Assembly (NCBI GenBank): GCA_903872505.1
Contig: CAIQKV010000059.1
Location: 1 to 44,092 of the forward strand
Reading direction: 5' to 3'
Length of the DNA: 44,092 bases
Origin: an uncultured Opitutia bacterium
GTDB lineage: Bacteria > Verrucomicrobiota > Verrucomicrobiia > Opitutales > Opitutaceae
Part shown: positions 16,459-24,516 of the stretch, piece by piece
How the letters are laid out: every line of letters begins with the position of its first letter
Position numbering within the stretch: the stretch's first letter is position 1
Notes under the pieces: model-generated
Told to the model about the DNA's origin: nothing
Databases searched by the model: none
Seen by the model: only the letters and a program-made list of their open reading frames with translations
Program-made: the position numbers and the translations under genes

Positions 16459-17934
16459 ATGCCCAACCTGTCCCACGACGAGATCCGCTCCGCGCTGGGC
16501 CAACAGCCGCTCTTCGAGGACAAGACGTGGCAGCTGTCGCCCGACGCCTGGCCGGTCACGCCCGCGCAGTTCGCGCAGCTCGAGGCCATCGGGGCGGCGT
16601 GCCTCGAGTTCCACCAGGCGCTGGAGACCCTGTATCTCCGCTCGGTCGCGGGCAAAAACCTCCTGCGCAACAAGCCGCTGCTCGCGCCCTGGGTCGCCGA
16701 CTACCTCGACCGCGGCAAGCCGACCGAGCTCATCGCGCATGCGCGCGATCCGAAGAACCGCGGGGCGTTTCCCGCGGTGCTCCGCCCCGACCTGCTGCTG
16801 ACGGATGACGGCTTTGCGCTCACCGAGCTCGACTCCGTGCCCGGCGGCATCGGCCTGACGGCGTTCCTCAACCGGCTCTACTCGGCGGGGTCCTCCGCCG
16901 CTCTTCGAGCTAAGGAGGACAAGGATGGCGCGGCGACAACCCCTGGTGGGCCACCAAATTCTGGTGGCACCATCCTTGGTGCGAACGATGCGATGGTGAC
17001 GAATTTTTATGCCGCCCTCGCGGCGCTGCGGCCCGGCGTGCACAATCCGTTCATCGCGCTGGTCGTGAGCGACGAGGCCGCGACCTACCGGCCCGAGATG
17101 CAGTGGCTCGCGCACCAGCTCCAGTTGCAGGGGAAGCGGGTCTTCTGCCTGCGGCCCGAGGACATCTTCCCGCTGGGCGGTCAGCTGTGCTTCGATGCGG
17201 ACGGCAACCCGGAGAAGATCGACGTGATCTACCGGTTTTTTGAGCTCTTCGACCTCTCGAACATCCGCACGGCCAAGTTCATCTTCGAGGCCTGGGCGGC
17301 GGGCGAGGTCGCCATCACGCCACCGATGCGGCCGTTTCAGGAGGAAAAGCTCACGCTCGCGCTGTTCCACCACCACCTGCTGCAGGAGTTCTGGGCCGAG
17401 TCGCTCAGCGGCCGGGCGCTCAAGCTGCTGCGTTCCCTCGTCCCGCCGTCATGGGTGATGGACCCGGCGCCGTTGCCGCCCGGGGCGATCCTCGACGGCC
17501 CGCACGCGGGCGGCCGGGCGCTCAGCGACTGGCGCGAGTTGGCCAATGCCTCGCAAAAGGAGCGCGACCTCATCGTGAAAATCTCCGGCTACCACGAGAC
17601 CGCGTGGGGCGCGCGCAGCGTCGTGCTGGGCAGCGACTGCTCGCGCGAGGAGTGGCAGGAGGGCGTCGAGCGCGCGGTGGAACTCGCCCCGGCCAACCTG
17701 CACCTGCTCCAGACCTACCGGAAACCCCGCCGCGTCGGCCATCGCGTCTACGAACGCGCGGCGCCGCATGCCGCCCGGCAGGTCGACGGCCGCCTGCGGC
17801 TGTGCCCCTATTATTTCGTCATCGGCGGCCAAGCGAAGCTCTCCGGGGCGCTCGCCACCTTCTGCCCGCCGGACAAGAAAATCATCCACGGCATGCAGGA
17901 CGCCGCCCTGCTGCCGGCCAAGCTGACGGCCTGA
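16459..17934 (+). CDS. Uncharacterised protein, circularly permuted ATP-grasp-like
   Basis: A 491-residue cytoplasmic protein that I assign only to a fold. LLLTDDGFALTELDSVPGG (about 112-131) resembles the metal-binding end of an ATP-grasp domain. Later, LIVKISGYHETAWGARSVVL (about 371-390) with EEWQEGVERAVELA and LHLLQTYRKPRR resembles the nucleotide-binding Lys strand and B-loop. This order is that of circularly permuted ATP-grasp ligases, as in glutathionylspermidine synthase-like proteins. The ligation substrates are unknown. Residues about 144-176 (SSAALRAKEDKDGA to GGTILGAN) are encoded by a cluster of palindromes that appears inserted in frame. It follows prfB on the same strand. Confidence 0.55.
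   Translation: MPNLSHDEIRSALGQQPLFEDKTWQLSPDAWPVTPAQFAQLEAIGAACLEFHQALETLYLRSVAGKNLLRNKPLLAPWVADYLDRGKPTELIAHARDPKNRGAFPAVLRPDLLLTDDGFALTELDSVPGGIGLTAFLNRLYSAGSSAALRAKEDKDGAATTPGGPPNSGGTILGANDAMVTNFYAALAALRPGVHNPFIALVVSDEAATYRPEMQWLAHQLQLQGKRVFCLRPEDIFPLGGQLCFDADGNPEKIDVIYRFFELFDLSNIRTAKFIFEAWAAGEVAITPPMRPFQEEKLTLALFHHHLLQEFWAESLSGRALKLLRSLVPPSWVMDPAPLPPGAILDGPHAGGRALSDWRELANASQKERDLIVKISGYHETAWGARSVVLGSDCSREEWQEGVERAVELAPANLHLLQTYRKPRRVGHRVYERAAPHAARQVDGRLRLCPYYFVIGGQAKLSGALATFCPPDKKIIHGMQDAALLPAKLTA
16890..16985. repeat. Cluster of palindromes inside the ATP-grasp-like gene
   Basis: gtcctcc (16890-16896) pairs with ggaggac (16914-16920), with an inner gctc-ttc-gagc hairpin. Downstream come tggtg-ggc-cacca, ccacca-aattc-tggtgg and cacca-tcct-tggtg hairpins. 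16910-16931 matches 18 of 22 bases of the palindromic insert in the helicase gene. All are in frame with no stop. Confidence 0.65.
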
Positions 17935-17940
17935 GCCAGG

Positions 17941-18000
17941 ATGTAGCTACGAGCGTGATCGAGTTGTAAAACCGCCACTCGCTCACGCTCGTAGCTACAT
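17941..18000. repeat. Long two-arm inverted repeat, family E
   Basis: 17941-17964 (atgtagctacgagcgtgatc...) is complementary to 17977-18000 (...acgctcgtagctacat) over about 24 bp with two or three mismatches and a 12-base loop. It starts 6 bp after the stop of the ATP-grasp-like gene and could terminate it, but no T-run follows. Confidence 0.85.
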
Positions 18001-18012
18001 GGAAACGGGCAA

Positions 18013-18065
18013 GGCGGGGTCAGCGACCCCGCCCTACATCGGGAGTCGCGCGCGGAGCGCGCGAC
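18013..18065. repeat. Two further tandem palindromes
   Basis: ggcggggtc-agc-gaccccgcc (18013-18033) and gtcgcgcgc-gga-gcgcgcgac (18045-18065), each with a perfect 9-bp stem and a 3-base loop. With 17941-18000 they make the 149-bp gap almost entirely hairpin DNA. Confidence 0.85.
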
Positions 18066-18083
18066 CCAGCAGTAACGGCTAAC

Positions 18084-18338
18084 TCACGCGGCGGCCTGTT
18101 TGCGCTGCGGGGCGGGGGCCTTGGCGGCCTCCGAGGCGAGGTGGGCGAAGAAGGTGTCCCGGCGTTCGCGGGCCACGACCACATCCTTGGTGCCGAGCGA
18201 GCGGCGGATGCGCTCCTTGGTGAATGAGGTGGGGTGCACCGTGTAGTGCAGGAACCACGTCCCGTGGTTGTCCCACAGGTGATGGTTGGGATTCTCCGCG
18301 TCGACGCGGATTCCGGGGAGTTTGGTTAGGTTGGACAT
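18084..18338 (-). CDS. Small protein resembling an integrase N-terminal (arm-binding) segment
   Basis: An 84-residue protein beginning MSNLTKLPGIRVDAENPNHH. The central stretch WFLHYTVHPTSFTKERIRRS, followed by LGTKDVVVARERRDTFFAHL, looks like the N-terminal DNA-binding segment of tyrosine recombinases (W...hYTV...RIRRSLGT.D...A..RRD.FF). No catalytic domain follows; the gene ends in an Ala/Lys tail. It could be a stand-alone small DNA-binding protein or the remnant of an integrase. The start is the ATG at 18338; upstream in-frame ATG codons fall in a structured leader that ends with an intrinsic terminator. Function is unknown. Confidence 0.5.
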   Translation of the reverse strand: MSNLTKLPGIRVDAENPNHHLWDNHGTWFLHYTVHPTSFTKERIRRSLGTKDVVVARERRDTFFAHLASEAAKAPAPQRKQAAA

Positions 18339-18385
18339 GATGCGTGAGGATCTGTGGTTGGCAGGTTCGCGCATCAGGGGGTGAA

Positions 18386-18418
18386 AACAAAAAACCGATC
18401 TGGGCATCAGATCGGCTT
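18386..18418 (-). terminator. Rho-independent terminator upstream of the 84-residue gene
   Basis: On the minus strand ccgatct (from 18415) and agatcgg (ending 18395) form a 7-bp stem with a 7-base loop, followed by ttttttgttttc. It lies about 50 bp upstream of the start codon at 18338, so it either ends a small RNA or acts as an attenuator for that gene. Confidence 0.8.
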
Positions 18419-18540
18419 CGTCTTCGGGAGCGCTTTTGGTTCGGAGCCCTTGCGGGTTCCGCACATCCGAATCCCGGGGGACTCGATCCACCGTGGCCGC
18501 TCCCGGCCCGGTTGGCAGAACCGGCTTGTGGAGGGCCGAT
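18395..18540 (-). ncRNA. Candidate structured small RNA or attenuator leader
   Basis: The 338-bp gap 18339-18676 contains minus-strand DNA with nested stems: 18498-18505/18425-18432 (8 bp), 18466-18471/18440-18445 (6 bp) and 18459-18463/18451-18455 (5 bp). A separate 6-bp hairpin lies at 18508-18524, and an intrinsic terminator ends the unit. I tested tRNA, 6S, SRP and cobalamin-riboswitch landmarks by eye and none fit. The 5' end is unknown; 18540 is a guess. No confident promoter is visible upstream. Confidence 0.35.
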
Positions 18541-18613
18541 TCGTTCCTGATGCGGAAGAGAACGTGTCAGCACCCGCTATGCCGTCCAGCATTTTCTGGG
18601 AGAAATTTGTCAT

Positions 18614-18640
18614 AAACGGCCGGATTCGGGCCGTTTTGTC
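18614..18640. terminator. Palindrome downstream of the PEP-CTERM gene, possible terminator
   Basis: aaacggcc-ggattcg-ggccgttt (18614-18636), perfect 8-bp stem. On the minus strand it lies about 40 bp after the PEP-CTERM stop codon but is followed by only three T residues, so termination would be weak. Confidence 0.35.
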
Positions 18641-18676
18641 GCGGCGACCGCGGCGACGTCGCCATCAGAACTCTCT

Positions 18677-19366
18677 CTAGCGAAGAATCTTGCGACGGCG
18701 CAGCCCGGCGACCACGAGGCACGGCAGGCCGGCCAGGAGCAGCGCGACCGAGCTGGGTTCGGGAACGGGAATGGTCAGCGTGAGGCTGTTGTCGTCGATG
18801 AAGGAGTCGTTGTCCGAGCCGACGTTGCGCTGGAAAAGCATCGTGTAGGTGATGCTGCGGGTGAGCACGGGAACGGAAATGGAACTCAGGGTGCCGTTGG
18901 CCCAGCTGCCGGTGTTGGAATCGATGGTGGAAGAGGTGATGGTGCCGAGCACGGAGCCCACCGCGTCGAGAAAAGTGAGCTTGATGGCGGCGTTGTCGCT
19001 GGTGAGGGCCTGATTGAGACCCTGCTCCCAAAAGCTGGCGTCGGCAGTGACCAGGCCGGAGTCGAGCTGCAATGCCGTCACCTGGCCGGAGGCGATCAGG
19101 TCAATCGTCTGGCTCAACTGGCCGAGCGGATTGGCACTGCCGCCGGAGAAATCAAAACCGCCGGTCCGCGGATTGATGCCCGGGTCAAACAGCCCTGTGT
19201 CCACCATGGGGTTGCCTGCGGCCACGCTCCACCCGCTCAGGTTTCCGGACTCGGCGCCGGGATTGGTGAGGAGATTCGACGTGACGATCTGCGCGGAGGC
19301 CGTCGCAGCGAAAGACGCACTTAGCGCGGCGAGCAGAATCCAAGCTGCGGGTCTCACGGGATTCAT
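18677..19366 (-). CDS. PEP-CTERM sorted secreted protein
   Basis: A 229-residue exported protein. A signal peptide (about 1-25, ending ASA before QIVTSN) is followed by a beta-rich region with a LLTNPGAESGNLSGW motif typical of carbohydrate-binding-like modules in these proteins. The C-terminus carries the PEP-CTERM sorting signal: VPEPSS, a hydrophobic helix, then the basic RRRK. Such proteins are anchored and cleaved by an exosortase, often for extracellular polysaccharide or surface material; no exosortase is in the window. The ATG at 19366 gives a proper signal peptide. A TTG at 19399 directly abuts the mtnA stop codon and is less likely. Cargo function is unknown. Confidence 0.88.
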   Translation of the reverse strand: MNPVRPAAWILLAALSASFAATASAQIVTSNLLTNPGAESGNLSGWSVAAGNPMVDTGLFDPGINPRTGGFDFSGGSANPLGQLSQTIDLIASGQVTALQLDSGLVTADASFWEQGLNQALTSDNAAIKLTFLDAVGSVLGTITSSTIDSNTGSWANGTLSSISVPVLTRSITYTMLFQRNVGSDNDSFIDDNSLTLTIPVPEPSSVALLLAGLPCLVVAGLRRRKILR

Positions 19367-19399
19367 GGATGCGGCGCCGATACAACGGAAGCGGTCCAA

Positions 19400-20491
19400 T
19401 CAGACAAGAGGAAACAGCCGACGCAGGCCGGCCGCGGAGGCTTCGGCCACGCCGCGCTCGGTGATGAGCCCGGTGACCAGCCGTGCGGGGGTGACGTCAA
19501 AGGCGGGATTGGCGGCGGGGCTGCCCTCCGGCGTGAGCGCGACCGCCGCGACCGTGCCGTCAGGGAGGCGGCCGGTGAGATGGGTGACCTCGCGGGCGGC
19601 CCGCTCCTCGATCGGGATTTCGCGGAGGCCGTCGCGCAGCGTCCAGTCGATGCTGGGCGATGGCACGGCGGCGTAGAACAGCACGCCGTTGTCGCGGGCG
19701 GCGAGGGCCTTCAGGTAGGTGCCGATCTTGTTGCACACGTCGCCGGTCGCGGTCGTGCGGTCGGTGCCGACGATGACCAGGTCGACCAGCCCGCGCTGCA
19801 TCAGGTGACCGCCGGCGTTGTCGACGATGACCGTGTGCGGCACGCCGTGGTTCAGCAGCTCCCAGGCGGTGAGGCTGGCGCCCTGGTTGCGCGGGCGGGT
19901 TTCGTCGACCCAGACGTGGATCGGAATGCCGGCGTCGTGCGCGGTGTAGATGGGCGCGGTGGCGGTGCCGAGGTCGACGGTGGCGAGCCAGCCGGCGTTG
20001 CAATGGGTGAGGACGTTCACCCGTTCGCCGGGCTGCTTTTTCGCGGCGATCGCCCGGAGGAGCGGCAGGCCGGCGGCGGCGATGCCGCGGTTGAGCGCGA
20101 CATCCTCGTCGCAGATCGCGCCGGCGAGCCGGCGGGCGGCAGCGGCGCGCGCGGCGGACGCGAGCGGCGAGACGTGCGCCCGGACGCGGTCGAGGGCCCA
20201 GCGGAGATTGACGGCGGTGGGGCGGGTGGCGAGCAGGGTGGCGCAGGCGCGGTCGAGGGCGGCGTCGGAGGCGTCGGCGCGGAGGGCGAGCCACAGGCCC
20301 CAGGCGGCGGTGGCGCCGATCAGCGGCGCGCCGCGCACGAGCATCGCGCGGATGGCGTGGGCCGCGTCGTCGAGCGTGGCGAGCCGGGCGGTGGCGAAGG
20401 CGTGCGGGAGGCGCGTCTGGTCGATGATCTCGACCGCGGTGCCGTCAGCGCTGGGCCAGATCGTGCGGGTGGGGCGGCCGGAGACGTTCAT
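19400..20491 (-). CDS. mtnA: S-methyl-5-thioribose-1-phosphate isomerase
   Basis: A 363-residue enzyme of the methionine salvage pathway that converts methylthioribose 1-phosphate to methylthioribulose 1-phosphate. It belongs to the eIF2B-like isomerase family. Visible landmarks are MLVRGAPLIGATAAWG, the catalytic Cys in THCNAGWLATVDLGTA, and the catalytic Asp in VGTDRTTATGDVCNKIGTY. The length is normal. The rest of the salvage pathway (mtnB, mtnC, mtnD and mtnP) is not in the window. It lies upstream of the PEP-CTERM gene on the same strand, and the SGNH hydrolase gene is 57 bp further upstream on that strand. Confidence 0.95.
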   Translation of the reverse strand: MNVSGRPTRTIWPSADGTAVEIIDQTRLPHAFATARLATLDDAAHAIRAMLVRGAPLIGATAAWGLWLALRADASDAALDRACATLLATRPTAVNLRWALDRVRAHVSPLASAARAAAARRLAGAICDEDVALNRGIAAAGLPLLRAIAAKKQPGERVNVLTHCNAGWLATVDLGTATAPIYTAHDAGIPIHVWVDETRPRNQGASLTAWELLNHGVPHTVIVDNAGGHLMQRGLVDLVIVGTDRTTATGDVCNKIGTYLKALAARDNGVLFYAAVPSPSIDWTLRDGLREIPIEERAAREVTHLTGRLPDGTVAAVALTPEGSPAANPAFDVTPARLVTGLITERGVAEASAAGLRRLFPLV

Positions 20492-20548
20492 GGGAGGTCT
20501 GATTCGTTATACCGGATACCGATCTCCGGTATCAATCCCTGCGCGGCG

Positions 20549-21748
20549 TCACTGTCCGAGCGCGGCGCGCAGCACCGGCTCCATGACGTCGGCCTGGCGC
20601 ATGAAGCCGAGGTCGCTGGCGTGGGAGGCGTCGTTGGCGCCCTCGGCGTCGTCGCCGTAGAGGTGATCGCCGGGGATGTAGAACAGGTGCTTCACCCCCG
20701 CTTGCTGGAGCGCGGTGAACGCGGCCCGGAGGGCGGCGTGATTGGCGTCGTGGAACCGGGCCTGGGTGGGGACGATCCAGTCGTTGGTGAAGCGGCGGTC
20801 CTCGACGAGGATGATGGGGGTGTCCGGCTTGGCCGCCCGGATTTGCTGCACAAGCGGGACGCAGCGTTCCGTGACCGTCTTCGGGTTCATGTTGGGCAGG
20901 CAGTCGATGACGTAGGCGGCGGCGTCGACCTGCACGAGCAAGTCGCCGACGGCGGCGTCCATGCGGCCGTTGCCGGAGAACCCGAGATTGAGCACGGGCC
21001 GCTCCAGGCGCCGGCCGAGGATGGCGGTGTGGACCATCCCGGGGCGGGAGGCGGCGGCGCCCTGGGTGATGGAGGTGCCGTAGAAGACGATCGGCTTGGC
21101 CGTGCGCGGGGCGAGGCCGGTGAAGACGGCGCCGGGCGGCACGCCGATCTCGAGCGAGTCGACGCCGTTGTAGAGGGGAAGGTAAGCGGCGTATTCGCGC
21201 AGGCCGGGCGCCAGGTTCTTGATGATCTCGGCGCGCACTTCCTGCTTATCCGGCTTCGTCACCTGCACCCAGCGCCACTGGCCGGAGGCGTTGCGGGCGT
21301 AGAGGTCGACTCCGCTGACGCCGGTCGCGGGCATGTTCGACAGGGCGAGCTCGGGCTTGAGCAGCTGGTAGTGAACGCAGATCGAGGCGGCGTCGGTCGA
21401 GAAGCGAACCAGCATGCCGGCGCTGTTGCGGCTGAGGTTCCAGACGCTCTTGGTCACGGTCTTTTCGGCCGCGGCGGGGAATCGGTCGAACCAGCGGAGC
21501 CGCTCCTGGCCGGTCCATTCGCGGCCCTCGACGCCCCACGTGGTGACGTCATGCCAGACGAGATTGGGCGCGGCCGCGGGATTCGGGGCGAGGGCGGGGT
21601 CGAGCCGGGCGGCCTCCGCGGGCTTGGGCGTGGCGGGAGCGGGTATGACGGGGACGGGTGCCGCCGGCTGGGGCGCAGTTTGCGCGGCCAGCGGGAGCGA
21701 CAGCAGGAGGGGGAGCCAGAGGCGGGCGCAGCGGCCGGGGATGGTCAT
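20549..21748 (-). CDS. Secreted SGNH/GDSL-family hydrolase
   Basis: A 399-residue exported esterase-like protein. The N-terminus is a signal peptide (hydrophobic about 9-22, ending near AAQTA) followed by a Pro/Ala-rich linker. Next is a beta-rich domain of about 130 residues, then the SGNH domain: block I FYGTSITQGAA with the nucleophile Ser, block II Gly in NLGFSGNG, block III Asn in LPNMNP, and block V DASHASDLGF with Asp and His. The two-domain layout matches carbohydrate esterases and acyl-hydrolases that act on polysaccharide side chains. Substrate is unknown. It is adjacent to mtnA without an obvious functional link. Confidence 0.88.
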   Translation of the reverse strand: MTIPGRCARLWLPLLLSLPLAAQTAPQPAAPVPVIPAPATPKPAEAARLDPALAPNPAAAPNLVWHDVTTWGVEGREWTGQERLRWFDRFPAAAEKTVTKSVWNLSRNSAGMLVRFSTDAASICVHYQLLKPELALSNMPATGVSGVDLYARNASGQWRWVQVTKPDKQEVRAEIIKNLAPGLREYAAYLPLYNGVDSLEIGVPPGAVFTGLAPRTAKPIVFYGTSITQGAAASRPGMVHTAILGRRLERPVLNLGFSGNGRMDAAVGDLLVQVDAAAYVIDCLPNMNPKTVTERCVPLVQQIRAAKPDTPIILVEDRRFTNDWIVPTQARFHDANHAALRAAFTALQQAGVKHLFYIPGDHLYGDDAEGANDASHASDLGFMRQADVMEPVLRAALGQ

Positions 21749-21843
21749 AAATTACCGGAGTTCGGATGCCGGAGGGGGCAAACGGACAAACAGAGTACGC
21801 CGGACGGTTTTCCGGGATTTCGGAATTCGCTGCCGGGTGGCGG

Positions 21844-22767
21844 TCAGGACAGCGTCACGCCCCTGGCCTTGGCGGCGCGCAGGAGGGCGTCGGCCATGTC
21901 GGACGGCGTGATGGCGACCTCGATGCCGCATTCCTTGAACACGGCGATCTTGGCCGCGGCGGTGTCCTCGGCGCCGCCGACGATGGCGCCGGCGTGGCCC
22001 ATGCGGCGGCCGGCGGGGGCGGTGGCGCCGGCGATGAAGCCCGCGACGGGTTTCTGGCAGTTCGCCTTGATCCAGCGCGCGGCCTCGACCTCGGCGTTGC
22101 CGCCGATTTCACCGATGAGAATGATGCCGTGGGTGTCGGGGTCGGCGTTGAAGAGCTTGATGACGTCGAGGTGCGACGTGCCGTTGACGGGATCGCCGCC
22201 GATGCCGACGGTCGTGCTCTGGCCGATGCCCTTGGTGGTGAGCTGGAAGACGGCCTCGTAGGTGAGGGTGCCGGAGCGTGAGACGACGCCGACGTGGCCC
22301 TGCTTGTTGATGTAGCCGGGGGCGATGCCGATGCGGCAGCCGCCATGCGAGTCCTTGCCGGGGCCGGGTGAGACCATGCCGGGGCAGTTCGGGCCGACGA
22401 GGCGGGTCCGCCTGCCCTGCATGGCGCGCTTCACGCGGACCATGTCGCGGATGGGGATGCCCTCGGTGATGGCGACGGCGAGGTCGAGCCCGGCGTCGGC
22501 GCACTCGAGGATCGCGTCGGCCGCGAACGGCGGCGGCACGAAGATGGCGGAGACCGTGGCACCGGTGGCCTTGGCGGCGTCGGCGACGGAGTTGAAGATC
22601 GGCACGCGGTGGGCGCCGTGCTCGAAGAACTGGCCGCCCTTGCCGGGGGTGACGCCGGCGACGACCTGCGTGCCGTAGTCGAGCGAAAGGCGCGTGTGGC
22701 GGGCGCCGAATTCGCCGGTGATGCCCTGGATGAGGATCTTGGTGGCGGGGGTGATGAGGATGGACAT
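21844..22767 (-). CDS. sucD: Succinate-CoA ligase, alpha subunit
   Basis: A 307-residue alpha subunit of the TCA-cycle enzyme that links succinyl-CoA cleavage to NTP synthesis. The CoA-binding N-terminal domain ([24 protein letters not shown]) and the ligase domain with the phospho-His region (GHAGAIVGG) are both visible. The ATG at 22767 gives [15 protein letters not shown], as in the family. The in-frame sequence further upstream lies in a ggagatgggagatggcag-type repeat. Its partner sucC is not directly adjacent; a VOC gene intervenes. Confidence 0.96.
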   Translation of the reverse strand: MSILITPATKILIQGITGEFGARHTRLSLDYGTQVVAGVTPGKGGQFFEHGAHRVPIFNSVADAAKATGATVSAIFVPPPFAADAILECADAGLDLAVAITEGIPIRDMVRVKRAMQGRRTRLVGPNCPGMVSPGPGKDSHGGCRIGIAPGYINKQGHVGVVSRSGTLTYEAVFQLTTKGIGQSTTVGIGGDPVNGTSHLDVIKLFNADPDTHGIILIGEIGGNAEVEAARWIKANCQKPVAGFIAGATAPAGRRMGHAGAIVGGAEDTAAAKIAVFKECGIEVAITPSDMADALLRAAKARGVTLS

Positions 22768-22826
22768 GAGAGGAGGCGCTGCGCGCGGAGATGGGAGATG
22801 GCAGATGGGAGAGCGGGAAGAAGTTA

Positions 22827-23195
22827 TCAGTCCTTGAGTTTGCGCGAGTGCAGGGTGATCTCGTTGCCATCGGCGTCGGCAACTTGGAACATCCGGCACT
22901 GGCCGTAGACAGCGAGCGGAGTAACGACCTTGTAGGCGGCCGCTTCGACCGCCTTGAGTGCGCCGGTGAGGTCGGCGACCTCCAACGCGAGGGCGGACGT
23001 GGTTTTGCCCGGCATCGCATTGGTGATGGCAAGGGCCTGGCCGGCAATATCGTACTCAATCCACCACTTGCCTGGCGCGAACTCGACCTGCATCCCGGTC
23101 TTCAGGCCGAGGAGGTCCTCGTAGAATTTGCGGGCCCGGGGAATGTCCGTGACGGGGTGGAAGACGAAGGCGACTTCCTTGACCTGGATGCTCAT
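22827..23195 (-). CDS. VOC family (glyoxalase/bleomycin-resistance-like) protein between sucC and sucD
   Basis: A 122-residue single-domain VOC protein: [20 protein letters not shown] begins the first beta-alpha-beta-beta-beta unit, and [18 protein letters not shown] closes the second with a Glu metal ligand. The His usually found in the first strand is replaced in FVFHPVTD, so metal binding is uncertain. It lies 13 bp after sucC and 59 bp before sucD, all on the minus strand, so it is probably in the same operon. Members include glyoxalases, methylmalonyl-CoA epimerases and antibiotic-binding proteins. An epimerase role beside succinyl-CoA ligase would be attractive, but the protein is shorter than typical epimerases and the idea is speculative. 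Confidence 0.85.
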   Translation of the reverse strand: MSIQVKEVAFVFHPVTDIPRARKFYEDLLGLKTGMQVEFAPGKWWIEYDIAGQALAITNAMPGKTTSALALEVADLTGALKAVEAAAYKVVTPLAVYGQCRMFQVADADGNEITLHSRKLKD

Positions 23196-23208
23196 GGGAG
23201 GAGTGGGT

Positions 23209-24390
23209 TTACGCGACGAGTTTGACGATCTTCTGGGCGGCGTCGGCCATGGTGTCGCCGGCGACGACCTTGAGGCCGGAGGCGGCGAGGGTGGCCTTGC
23301 CGGCGACGACATTGTTGCCCTCGAGGCGGACGACGAGGGGGAGCTTGAGGCCGACTTCCTTCACGGCGTCGACGATGCCCTGGGCGATGACGTTGCAGTC
23401 CATGATGCCGCCGAAGATGTTCACGAGGATCCCCTTCACGTTCTTGTCGCCGAGGATGATCTTGAACGCGGCGACGACCTGCTCGCGGGTGGCGCCGCCG
23501 CCGACGTCGAGGAAGTTGGCCGGGGTGCCGCCGAAGTGCTTGATGATGTCCATCGTGCTCATCGCGAGGCCGGCGCCGTTGACGAGGCAGGCGATGTTGC
23601 CGTCGAGCGCGATGTAGTTGAGGCCGTGCTTGGACGCCTCGATCTCCTTCGGGTCCTCCTCGTTGAGGTCGCGGAGGGCGACGATCTCGGGGTGGCGGAA
23701 GAGGGCGTTGTCGTCGAACGAGACCTTGCCGTCGAGGGCGAGGACCTCGCCCGCGGGCGTGGTGATGAGCGGGTTGACCTCGACCATGGCGGCGTCGGTC
23801 TCCCAGTAGCAGGCGTAGAGGTTGCGGATGAGCTTGGCGGCGTTCTTCGCCTCGGGGCCGGTGAAGCCGAGCTTGAAGATCAGGTCCCGCACCTGGAAGT
23901 CGGCGAGGCCGACGGCGGGATCGACGACGACCTTGGTGATCTTCTCGGGCGTGGCATGGGCGACCTTCTCGATCTCGACGCCGCCCTCGGTGGAGGCGAC
24001 GATGACCGGGCGCGAGGACGCGCGGTCGAGGAGGATGGCGAGGTAGTACTCCTTCTTGATGTCGCTCGCGGCCGTGAAGTAGACGGTCTGGACCTTGCGG
24101 CCGGCGGGGCCGGTCTGGACCGTGACGAGGGTCTGGCCGAGCATCGCGCCGGCCTTCTCCTTGGCCTCGGCCTTGGTGGCGCAGAATTTCACGCCGCCCT
24201 TGAAGCCGTTGGTGAAGGTGCCCTTGCCGCGGCCGCCGGCGTGGATCTGGGACTTCACCATGACGGCGCCGTCGGGCAGCGCCGCGAGCGCGGCGTCAAA
24301 CTCGGCGGCGGACTTGGCCGGGGCGCCCTTGGGCACCGGGACGCCGTATTTTTCGAACAGGGCTTTGGCCTGATACTCGTGGATATTCAT
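23209..24390 (-). CDS. sucC: Succinate-CoA ligase, beta subunit (ADP-forming type)
   Basis: A 393-residue beta subunit with the ATP-grasp nucleotide-binding domain ([20 protein letters not shown], then [14 protein letters not shown]). A C-terminal CoA-ligase domain contains [20 protein letters not shown] and the [12 protein letters not shown] segment that interacts with the phospho-His of the alpha subunit. The length and start are standard. It is the first gene of the sucC-VOC-sucD run, and the leader upstream (24391-24516) is shared divergently with a CII-like regulator gene. Confidence 0.97.
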   Translation of the reverse strand: MNIHEYQAKALFEKYGVPVPKGAPAKSAAEFDAALAALPDGAVMVKSQIHAGGRGKGTFTNGFKGGVKFCATKAEAKEKAGAMLGQTLVTVQTGPAGRKVQTVYFTAASDIKKEYYLAILLDRASSRPVIVASTEGGVEIEKVAHATPEKITKVVVDPAVGLADFQVRDLIFKLGFTGPEAKNAAKLIRNLYACYWETDAAMVEVNPLITTPAGEVLALDGKVSFDDNALFRHPEIVALRDLNEEDPKEIEASKHGLNYIALDGNIACLVNGAGLAMSTMDIIKHFGGTPANFLDVGGGATREQVVAAFKIILGDKNVKGILVNIFGGIMDCNVIAQGIVDAVKEVGLKLPLVVRLEGNNVVAGKATLAASGLKVVAGDTMADAAQKIVKLVA

Positions 24391-24516
24391 GGAAAAGAAG
24401 GGAAGTTAGCCAGAAAGCGGTCGCGATAGGCACGCCAAAAAGCGGCCGCGGCGGGGTTCGTAGCGGCGGTGCAGCCGGGATTGCGTTCGGCTAATGCCGG
24501 GCCACACTGGCGCGCC

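Noticed and set aside
17941..18065. CRISPR-like array (several palindromes in a row)
   Set aside because: The hairpins differ from each other in sequence, have no unique spacers of constant length, and no cas gene is present.
18425..18505. tRNA-like stretch with a cgggagcg/cgctcccg outer stem of tRNA-like length
   Set aside because: No TTCGANTC T-loop, no recognisable anticodon arm on either strand, and no plausible D-arm; kept only as a structured RNA candidate.
19367..19399. TTG start for the PEP-CTERM gene abutting the mtnA stop
   Set aside because: It would put charged residues (DRFRC) before the signal peptide; the ATG at 19366 gives a normal signal sequence.
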